Shown here in pieces: positions 49,964 through 56,579 of a stretch of DNA of 64,000 nt. This stretch comes from Tardiphaga robiniae (GTDB taxonomy: Bacteria > Pseudomonadota > Alphaproteobacteria > Rhizobiales > Xanthobacteraceae), in NCBI RefSeq assembly GCF_013359755.1, contig NZ_JABMCJ010000085.1, forward strand, positions 62,001 through 126,000, given 5' to 3'. Each line of letters opens with the position of its first letter. The first letter of the stretch is position 1. The notes beneath the pieces are model-generated. The model ran no database searches and had not been told where the DNA came from. It saw only the letters and a list, made by a program, of their open reading frames with translations. Both the position numbers and the translations under genes were made by a program.

Positions 49964-51591
49964 TAGAGGCTTATCCCTTGCTGGCTTTCGCGTTGCTCTT
50001 TCCGCTCGGGATGCTGCTGGCTTGCCTCTGGCCAATGGCATTACTGCGAATGCCTTCATATCTGGCGTTTGCTCCGATTCCTGCATTTGTGGCCGTGCTC
50101 CTTGTCTCCGACGATTCCCCGCTTGTCGTCGGCCCGGCCCGCCTGCATTTGACTTTCGCCCTTGATCTCCCCGGGGCACTGCTACTCGGCGTTGCCGCGC
50201 TGCTATGGATCATGGCCGGGGCCTACGCATCACCATATCTGCAGGGCAGGCCGAATCGCGGGCGTTTTGCCGTGTGCTGGCTCACCGCACTGACGGGCTG
50301 CATCGGCGTCTTTATCGCTGCCGACATGGTGGGCTTCTATTTGTTTCTGGCCATGCTGACGCTTGGCGCCTGCGGCCTCATCATCCAGCACGAAACGGCC
50401 GATGCGTGGCGGGCCGGGGCACTCTATATCGGCCTTGGATTGCTGGCGGAGACACTGCTGCTCATCGCCTTCGTGCTGCTCGCGATGGACATTCCCGGCG
50501 ATGGGCTGTTGATCGGCGATGCCGCTGCCGCACTGCCGACGTCGCCGCACCGCGACCTGATCATCGGCCTGTTGATCGCAGGCTTTGGCATGAAGGCAGG
50601 CCTTGTTCCATTTCACGTCTGGGTGCCACGGGCCTATGCGGCAGCGCCAGCGCCGGCGGCCGCAGTGCTGAGTGGTGCAGCCGTCAAGGCAAGCATCCTC
50701 GGAATGATCCGCTTTCTCCCCCTCGATACAGCACTGCCATATGCAGGAACGTTACTCGCAGCCGCCGGCTTGTTCGCGGCGCTCTACGGGGTGGTCATTG
50801 GAATGACGCAACGCAGGCCCAAGGTTGTGCTGGCCTATTCCAGCGTCAGCCAGATGGGATTCATCGTGGCCGTCATCGGTATGGGCATGATCGCCGGAGA
50901 TGGTCGCGCTGCACTGGCGGCGATCTTCTATTCTGCGAACCACGTTCTGGTCAAAGGTGCGCTGTTTCTCTCCGTCGGTGTGATCGCCGCGACCGGTCGC
51001 CGATATCTATTGCCAATCCTTCTTCCTGTGGCGATCATCGCAGTCGGTCTCGGCGGTCTCCCGCTGACCGGCGGTGCCCTGGCAAAAATCGTGGTCGACG
51101 GACCGCTCGGGGATGGGGCCGCCAATACGGTTGCAACGCTGTCTGCCGTCGGCACGACGCTGCTGATGCTGCAGTTCGTGCGAGGCCTGGTGACGACGGC
51201 ATCAACGGATTACGAGGCGACCGCTGCGCCGAGCCTGTTCTGGCCATGGCTGTCGACCGCTGCAGCGTCGCTCATCGTACCATGGGCGCTATTTCTCGCG
51301 GTCCCCGAAGGAATGTTGCCCAATCCTCTGGCGCCCGAACTGCTGTGGAAGGCCCTGTTTCCAGTTTTGCTGGGCGCCATATTGGCGGTAGTGCTGTGGC
51401 GCTGGGTGCGACGGCTGCCCCATATTCCCGAGGGAGACATAGTCGTCGTTCTGGACAGCTGCGTGAAGATCGCTCCGGCCTGGGGCAGGACCATCGAGCA
51501 AGCGGAGGGCACGCTTCGCCAATGGCATGTGGCGGGAATTTCACTGCTCGCACTAACGCTGGCTCTCGGAGTGGCGCTGTTGGCCCAGTGA
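49960..51591 (+). CDS. Second proton-translocating Mrp subunit (MrpD2/NuoL-like)
   Basis: Membrane protein of 543 residues with about 14 helices and the proton_antipo_M core: GFGMKAGLVPFHVWVPRAYAAAP with the channel Lys, and SSVSQMGFIVAVIG. The expected helix-5 Glu region (VGFYLFLAMLTLG) has no acidic residue, so the first half-channel may be altered. It ends the operon. It takes the place of the NuoL-like part of MrpA, as in Mrp types with two D subunits. Confidence 0.85.
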   Translation: MIEAYPLLAFALLFPLGMLLACLWPMALLRMPSYLAFAPIPAFVAVLLVSDDSPLVVGPARLHLTFALDLPGALLLGVAALLWIMAGAYASPYLQGRPNRGRFAVCWLTALTGCIGVFIAADMVGFYLFLAMLTLGACGLIIQHETADAWRAGALYIGLGLLAETLLLIAFVLLAMDIPGDGLLIGDAAAALPTSPHRDLIIGLLIAGFGMKAGLVPFHVWVPRAYAAAPAPAAAVLSGAAVKASILGMIRFLPLDTALPYAGTLLAAAGLFAALYGVVIGMTQRRPKVVLAYSSVSQMGFIVAVIGMGMIAGDGRAALAAIFYSANHVLVKGALFLSVGVIAATGRRYLLPILLPVAIIAVGLGGLPLTGGALAKIVVDGPLGDGAANTVATLSAVGTTLLMLQFVRGLVTTASTDYEATAAPSLFWPWLSTAAASLIVPWALFLAVPEGMLPNPLAPELLWKALFPVLLGAILAVVLWRWVRRLPHIPEGDIVVVLDSCVKIAPAWGRTIEQAEGTLRQWHVAGISLLALTLALGVALLAQ

Positions 51592-51632
51592 GTATGCCGA
51601 AGATCGGCATCTCTAGGATGCACCTGATCGCG

Positions 51633-52112
51633 TCAGGCTGACATCGCGGCCAAATTCTTTATGCCAGCGACGACGTGCTGTCGAAGTTCGACACGCTGCC
51701 GGGACGATACACCCAGAAGGTCTGCCGCACGCCAGATCAGATTCTCTTCAAATTCGTTGACCCGCTGATCCGCGTAGACGGTCTCCCACATCAGTTGAAC
51801 GATCCGTCGACGTCCATCGTCGTCGAGGAACTCATTGAGTTGCCGGGTAAAGCGATAAAGATCGACCGCGCTACGAGCGACTGCATCTGCATCAACGAGA
51901 AGCTGAACCGTAGCCGCGTCATCCAGCCCATAATGCGATCTGAAAATGGCATGCAATCTGACGCGCCTGATATCCGATAGCTCGCTATCGACGGTGGCGA
52001 CGCGGATGAGCAATGCCGCGGTCACGATGAGAAGCTCTCTCTGCTCGACGTTTTTCCGTTGATTGGCGTCTTCCATCGCACGCGAGATGAACGCCTTGAT
52101 TGATCCAAACAT
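51633..52112 (-). CDS. TerB-like (tellurite-resistance family) protein
   Basis: Cytoplasmic helical protein of 159 residues. The repeats ALLIRVATVDSELSDIRRVRLHAIF and WETVYADQRVNEFEENLIWRAADLLGV are the paired TerB metal-binding helices with conserved acidic residues. TerB-like proteins are found with stress or envelope functions; tellurite resistance itself is not implied. ATG 52112 is preferred over a longer frame to 52166. It converges on the end of the Mrp operon. Confidence 0.8.
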   Translation of the reverse strand: MFGSIKAFISRAMEDANQRKNVEQRELLIVTAALLIRVATVDSELSDIRRVRLHAIFRSHYGLDDAATVQLLVDADAVARSAVDLYRFTRQLNEFLDDDGRRRIVQLMWETVYADQRVNEFEENLIWRAADLLGVSSRQRVELRQHVVAGIKNLAAMSA

Positions 52113-52512
52113 CACCCGACCATTCTCTTCAGAGACAACGACGACTGCGCTCTTGCGGCCGGCCATCCGGGCCCGCGATATCTGGGAAGTTTCAGGAGCG
52201 GTCGCCTGAGCTGAAGATGGCGTTTGTCCATCGGCGCCGCCACTTTCTTACCGAATTTTAAAGTTTCCGGATTCGGCCAAAAGCGAGGCAAAGCAGCCGT
52301 AGTTGTGGCGCTCCGGCCTCTGCGCATGGCCTGGAATTTTCCGCGGGGACAGGCGTTGCTGCGCGTACCTGAGTCCAGATCAATGTTCCCCGGCAATCTG
52401 GGTACTCATCATGACCTCTTCAGGGTTTTTCCCGATTAACTATTGCGTGCTGACGGCTAGCCTCGTCCGGCAGAAGCCTGGTTATTTTGTCGCGGTTTCG
52501 AGAGGGAAGCAG
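52113..52512. other. Intergenic region before DUF992 copy 2
   Basis: Four hundred bases with no recognisable gene. It holds the operator motif at 52422-52436 and presumably promoters for the flanking divergent genes. Confidence 0.5.
52422..52436 (+). promoter_or_regulatory. Island operator motif upstream of DUF992 copy 2
   Basis: AGGG-TTTTT-CCCGAT matches the island form exactly and ends 77 bp before the ATG at 52513. It is nearly identical to the copy at 54956. Confidence 0.6.
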
Positions 52513-52986
52513 ATGTTCAGCATTCGCATATTGACCGTGGCATGCGCCTTCCTGATCCCGCAGATGCTATCCACACCGGCTCACGCGCAACAGCTTTTCC
52601 GCGTCGGCGGACTGACATGCAGCACCGGCCCGAGAGTCGGGCTGGTTCTTGGCTCACGCCAGGAGATGCAATGTGTCTTCCTGTCGACCGTGGCTGCGCG
52701 GCAATATAGTTACAGGGGCACGATCAGGCGGGTTGGCCTCGATGTTGGCGTAACCCGAGGAGGGACACTGTTCTGGGGTGTCTTTGCGCGCAACAGTAAT
52801 ATCGGCCGCGGCACATTGAGAGGCAGCTATGTCGGGGCAAGCGGAAATGTTGCCATCGGCCTGGGTCTTGGCGCCAATGTCCTGGTCGGCGGATCACGCC
52901 GTACGATCACGCTGCAGCCGCTCTCTGTCGAGGGTCAGATTGGACTGAATTTGGCACTGGGCATATCCAATCTCGTTCTTCGATAG
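52513..52986 (+). CDS. DUF992 family secreted protein (copy 2)
   Basis: Exported protein of 157 residues with a Sec signal (cleavage near AHAQQ) and a GAGAGGGAAG ribosome site. The mature region parallels copy 1 at 29460 over its whole length (VGGLTC, GLVLGSRQEMQCVF, RRVGLDVGV, GTLRGSYVGASG, NVLVGGSRRT). It has an island operator motif upstream, unlike copy 1. Function is unknown. Confidence 0.88.
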   Translation: MFSIRILTVACAFLIPQMLSTPAHAQQLFRVGGLTCSTGPRVGLVLGSRQEMQCVFLSTVAARQYSYRGTIRRVGLDVGVTRGGTLFWGVFARNSNIGRGTLRGSYVGASGNVAIGLGLGANVLVGGSRRTITLQPLSVEGQIGLNLALGISNLVLR

Positions 52987-53011
52987 TCGGCATTTATCAT
53001 CGGTCATCGCT

Positions 53012-54490
53012 TTACCGGGCGGGTTGAGCGGTCTTTGCGGGGGTGAGAATGCTCTCACCGATCCGGCCGACCATATAGGGGAAGAACGGGTTTGATGATG
53101 CCCGCATCAGCGAGTCGAGGCTGGCGATCAGTACATTGCGTTCGCCGCGCGGCGCCAGGGTACCGAGGTTCTCGCCAAAATCCTCGGACTTGTCCGGCTC
53201 CGCCCCATAGAGAGAATCGCTGACCGGAAATGGCAGCGCCACGTGTGACAGCGAATAGAAGCCCCGTGGATAGTTCAGGCCGAGCGGGCGGGAATGCTCG
53301 GCGACAGTGCCGGCCTCGGTCACACGCTCGATCACGTCGTCATTATTGTCGCCGGAATTGGTAATGACGGCGAGGCGGTAGCGTCGCGGCCCGGCGGGTA
53401 CGATGCGTGCCAGCGCGGTATCGGTGCTGGTGCGGAGCAAGGGGCCGAATCTGGCGGTGCGGTTGACGTCGAACAGAACGAGTTCGCTCCCATTGGCCGG
53501 CAGATGGGCATAGAGGTCGGAGACGATGGCCCGCGTGCTGACAGTGAAATCCATCAGCGACTGGAATGTCAGGATAGGTGGAAACCGGTCCAGTCTGCCT
53601 TCACCCGCATAGCGCGCGAGTCTCCTTTGCAGAGCCCTGGTCAGAAGATGCGATTGACACGCGCCGTTCACCGGGAATGAATTGTATTTGAAGGGATTGA
53701 ACTCGGGAACGATGTCGAGCCACGCGGCCTTGGCGAAGGCGGGCAGAATTGCCGGAAATCCCGCGAGGCCGGCAAAGCGTGCAAAACTGGTGATGCCGAC
53801 CATCGGCGAGATCAGTATCAGGCGGTCGGGTCGCGACAGCTTTTCGTCGTCGATGGCATCCAGCGCATACATGATGGCCAGTGCACCGCCATTGGAAAAT
53901 CCCACCAGATGCAGCGGCACAGACGAATCCACACGCTTCTTCACTTCCCGCACTGCGAGCCGCGTGGCGGCCATCCAGTCTTCCCACGCGATATCGGTCA
54001 GCGCGGCCGGAACCGTGCCATGCGCCGGCAGCCTTGGTACGATCGCCAGGAAGCCTTGATCGCGGTAGAAGCGCGCAATATGGCGCTGGCTGTAGGGGGA
54101 ATCCGTCAGGCCATGAAGGAGCACGACCGCTCCGATCGGCTTCCCCTTCGGTTCCAGCACAAAGGAGCGGTTGAAATCCTGCACGAAATGCGGGGGATAG
54201 ACCGGGCTGCCTTCGAAGTACCGATTGGGTGGCACACGTTCTGTCGCATCGAGCTTCTGCGATACCTCGCGCTGGACTTCGTCGAAAAGCTCCGCCTCAG
54301 CCGCCATGTATTGCGCCCAGTCGGCAGTATCCAGCTTGCTCGCATGGAGCTCATGCGGAACGTAGGTATGCCATGTCTCGAGTGGCAGGCCTCGCTGCGA
54401 ATCGTAGATGCGGACAGCGAAGATCGTCATCAGCGCGATGCCGAAAAACGCCATCAGGATCCTTGCAAATCTGAAGATTCTGGCCCGCAC
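53012..54490 (-). CDS. Membrane-anchored alpha/beta hydrolase
   Basis: Hydrolase of about 490 residues. A single N-terminal helix (ILMAFFGIALMTIFAV) precedes a periplasmic or membrane-facing catalytic domain. The oxyanion HGLTDSPYSQ, the nucleophile elbow GFSNGGA and a C-terminal SHVALPF His are visible, as in lysophospholipase-like enzymes. The start is uncertain: GTG 54490 and ATG 54454 are near the helix, and the frame is open to a TTG at 54607. The substrate may be a lipid or peptidoglycan ester. It is convergent with the DUF992 gene. Confidence 0.8.
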   Translation of the reverse strand: MRARIFRFARILMAFFGIALMTIFAVRIYDSQRGLPLETWHTYVPHELHASKLDTADWAQYMAAEAELFDEVQREVSQKLDATERVPPNRYFEGSPVYPPHFVQDFNRSFVLEPKGKPIGAVVLLHGLTDSPYSQRHIARFYRDQGFLAIVPRLPAHGTVPAALTDIAWEDWMAATRLAVREVKKRVDSSVPLHLVGFSNGGALAIMYALDAIDDEKLSRPDRLILISPMVGITSFARFAGLAGFPAILPAFAKAAWLDIVPEFNPFKYNSFPVNGACQSHLLTRALQRRLARYAGEGRLDRFPPILTFQSLMDFTVSTRAIVSDLYAHLPANGSELVLFDVNRTARFGPLLRTSTDTALARIVPAGPRRYRLAVITNSGDNNDDVIERVTEAGTVAEHSRPLGLNYPRGFYSLSHVALPFPVSDSLYGAEPDKSEDFGENLGTLAPRGERNVLIASLDSLMRASSNPFFPYMVGRIGESILTPAKTAQPAR

Positions 54491-54661
54491 GACCGAACCC
54501 CGTAAATGACGACGTGGTGCAGGATAGCCCGGAAAATTTGAAGCGCGACGGGAGATATAGGGGAAAGCACCTGAGCGGGTATCGGGCTTTACCCTGATAA
54601 TCGGCAACTTCTTCGGCGATGTCCCGATCCGCCTATGCGACGGCAGCCATATGCGAAGCCG

Positions 54662-54865
54662 TCAGTTGGCCCGGCATCTGAATATCCGGTTGCCGTTCTC
54701 GTCGAGAACGAACACCAGATGGGCCCTGCAAAGCGCGCCGGCCTTGCTCAATTCCGTAGCAAGGGCGCGCGCCTGCGTGATCGCAAGCTTCGGATTTGAA
54801 AGGCGGCTTCCGACCTCATCGGGAAAAACTTTCGGCCCGTCCAGGATATGGAAAAAGTATCGCAT
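54662..54865 (-). CDS. DUF6894 family small protein
   Basis: Protein of 67 residues starting MRYFFHILDG with DEVGSRL and the later ARALATEL, the family pattern. Many Rhizobiales carry several such genes, function unknown. A GGAG ribosome site precedes the ATG. It is divergent from the glycine-zipper gene across a gap that contains an island operator motif 91 bp from this start. Confidence 0.82.
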   Translation of the reverse strand: MRYFFHILDGPKVFPDEVGSRLSNPKLAITQARALATELSKAGALCRAHLVFVLDENGNRIFRCRAN

Positions 54866-54955
54866 CGCGCTCCAATAATTCGGAAGAGCCGCGTGTCCCA
54901 GTGAATAATTAGTAAGGCGCTGACACATGCGATGGCGCGTCATGTGCACCGACCA

Positions 54956-54970
54956 AGGGTTTTCCCCGAT
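54956..54970 (+). promoter_or_regulatory. Island operator motif between DUF6894 and glycine-zipper genes
   Basis: AGGG-TTTTC-CCCGAT matches the form exactly and ends 76 bp before the ATG at 55046. It may also affect the divergent gene at 54865. Confidence 0.6.
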
Positions 54971-55045
54971 AGCCATGGTTCTGGATGTGCATTTCAAATC
55001 GGAACGCGTGCGGGGGCCACAGCATCAATTGTCAGGGAGTTACGC

Positions 55046-55330
55046 ATGCGAAGGATCTCAGCCTTGCTCGTTCTACTCGCGCTGTCTGCAGTGGTTCCGC
55101 TGGCGGATGCGCTTGCCCAAAGCGCAGCAGGACGCGGCGCAGTGTCCGGTGCCATCATTGGCGGCGCCGTCGGCGGCCGACGCGGTGCGGCTATTGGTGC
55201 TGCCACCGGAGCGGCCGTGGGGAGTCACAGGCGGCATTGGCATAACCGGTATTACTGGCGCCATGGTCGTTGCTGGGTCCGCACATCGAGCGGAAGATCC
55301 CACCCGGTATCGCATCGCTATTGCAGGTGA
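55046..55330 (+). CDS. Small secreted glycine-zipper protein
   Basis: Protein of 94 residues with a signal peptide (cleavage near ALAQS), a glycine-zipper stretch GAVSGAIIGGAVGGRRGAAI (about 31-50) and a His/Arg/Trp/Tyr-rich tail with two cysteines. Glycine zippers pack helices in membranes. A CAGGGAG ribosome site supports the start. No specific function is known. Confidence 0.75.
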   Translation: MRRISALLVLLALSAVVPLADALAQSAAGRGAVSGAIIGGAVGGRRGAAIGAATGAAVGSHRRHWHNRYYWRHGRCWVRTSSGRSHPVSHRYCR

Positions 55331-55422
55331 GCGATACGATTGCACCGTTGCGGCTGCGATAGCCATTCCAGCGCATCACGATCTTTCGCTGTGATCGCAG
55401 GGGTGATTCCGCGGCTCGGATC

Positions 55423-55437
55423 AGGTCAACACCCGAT
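55423..55437 (+). promoter_or_regulatory. Island operator motif upstream of the DUF3551 gene
   Basis: AGGT-CAACA-CCCGAT has one mismatch in the left half. It ends 54 bp before the ATG at 55491. The extended block CACCCGATATCGTGATG matches 41871-41887 in 16 of 17 bases. Confidence 0.5.
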
Positions 55438-55490
55438 ATCGTGATGCAATCGCGTCATCCATTATTCCGACGATTGAAAAGGAGGATGCG

Positions 55491-55709
55491 ATGCAGAACC
55501 TGAAGAAGCGTTTCTTATTGTCCCTGCTTGTTTCCACGATCGTGGCGAGCGCGAGCATGGTATTCGTCACCACGCAGAGCGAAGCCAAGGGGAGGGCGTG
55601 GTGCGCCAAATCACAGTCGCGGGGCACCGATTGTAGTTATGACACGATCGACCAATGCCGTGCAGCGGTCAGCGGAACAGGTGCCTCCTGTCGCAAGCGC
55701 GTCCGTTAA
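55491..55709 (+). CDS. DUF3551 family small secreted protein
   Basis: Protein of 72 residues with a signal peptide (about 32 residues, cleavage near SEAKG). The mature part has the family's cysteine pattern WCA...DCSYDTIDQCRAAVSGTGASC, four cysteines that probably form two disulfides. An AAAAGGAGG ribosome site precedes the ATG. Such genes are abundant in Bradyrhizobium, function unknown. Confidence 0.85.
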   Translation: MQNLKKRFLLSLLVSTIVASASMVFVTTQSEAKGRAWCAKSQSRGTDCSYDTIDQCRAAVSGTGASCRKRVR

Positions 55710-56396
55710 GGCGCCTTGTTTCGTTTTGAATCGGCAGCCGATTGATGTGCTGACTGGCATAGCCGGATTACAAATGGACGAATGGGCGGGCCGCTGATGG
55801 GGGCCGCCCAAACCTCCTACAGCGGCCTGCCGTTTTTCGCCTACTTGAATGCTTGTAGTACAATAAGCCAAGTCGAACTCGCCGCAGCGAAGACCGTGAT
55901 CATGCCAGCGCGTGGAGTCGTGGTTCTCCGTTCTCCGGCGCAGGCGATGTGCCCCTCGCTCTGACCACACAGAACTAAGAAAATCGGCTGAGCTGCTGTT
56001 TCCGATGCCTCCACCGCTTTCCACCACATAAAATGCCATAACGGCCTCACTCGGCGGTTCGCTGGTCAACGTCAGTCTAAAGTCCGACTCCTTCAGCACT
56101 TCGGCCCAGGGGAGACTGACAGCGTCAACCACGCCGGGATTGCGTCAACTTGGTCAACCGTGACTTTCGACCTGGCAAACTGGGATAAGTCCGGGCTGCG
56201 GCGGCTGCGCGGGTACCCCCGGCTGTCGTTCGCTTCGTCAGCTTTAAGACCGGCACCTACAGCTCCCAGAATCGCCACCAGCGGAGGAATGTCGGGAAAT
56301 CCCGGGAAGCACTGAGGCTAGACTTTGCTATTATTTCTAGTGGCTTAGGTAAAGCTGGAAGTCTCGGGATAAGCCTAGAAAACTGTGAAATTCATA
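55710..56396. other. Island right-end region, no intact gene
   Basis: Nearly 690 bp with several open stretches but no complete gene I can support. On the minus strand pieces with protein-like texture (EVLKESDFRLTLTSEPPSE; ITVFAAASSTWLIVLQAF) occur in different frames and look like a decayed reading frame. No integrase motif is visible. Confidence 0.4.
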
Positions 56397-56441
56397 CTCA
56401 TAACCTGAAGGTCATAGGTTCAAATCCTATCCCCGCAACCA
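56397..56441 (+). tRNA. Initiator tRNA-fMet(CAT) 3' fragment, candidate att site
   Basis: The sequence begins with the anticodon loop CTCATAA and continues with CCTGA, a variable loop, T-arm ATAGG-TTCAAAT-CCTAT and the acceptor strand CCCCGCA-ACCA. TTCAAAT and the CCCCGCAACCA end are typical of initiator tRNA. The 5' half is missing: the bases before the loop (TCATA) do not pair with CCTGA. Its last 12 bases plus AACAT repeat at 22369. It marks an integration boundary rather than a working gene. Confidence 0.7.
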
Positions 56442-56462
56442 AACATCTAATTGATATTTCAG

Positions 56463-56502
56463 AAAAAACGAAAAGCCGCCCTCTGGGCGGCTTTTCGTTT
56501 TT
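56463..56502 (+). terminator. Rho-independent terminator after the tRNA fragment
   Basis: A long stem AAAAACGAAAAGCCGCCC / GGGCGGCTTTTCGTTTTT with a three-base loop and a T-run. It would terminate the former tRNA transcript and rightward island transcripts. It corresponds to the hairpin at 22410-22439. Confidence 0.85.
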
Positions 56503-56579
56503 ACGTCGTGGCGACGGATGCCTTTCAGGGAAAGAATGTGAGATTTCCGCAGTGATGCAGGCGCCAACTGGCGATGCCG

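Noticed and set aside
50205-51641. Open frame of 478 codons overlapping the last Mrp gene
   Set aside because: It has an Arg/Cys/Ser-rich nonsense composition and no motifs; the other frame is a clear NuoL/M-like membrane protein.
56397-56441. A functional tRNA-Met gene
   Set aside because: Only the 3' half can be folded; the 5' acceptor, D-arm and the 5' side of the anticodon stem are missing.
22369-56446. Integrase or transposase gene for the island
   Set aside because: I looked for tyrosine-recombinase, serine-recombinase and common transposase motifs in both strands' open frames and saw none.
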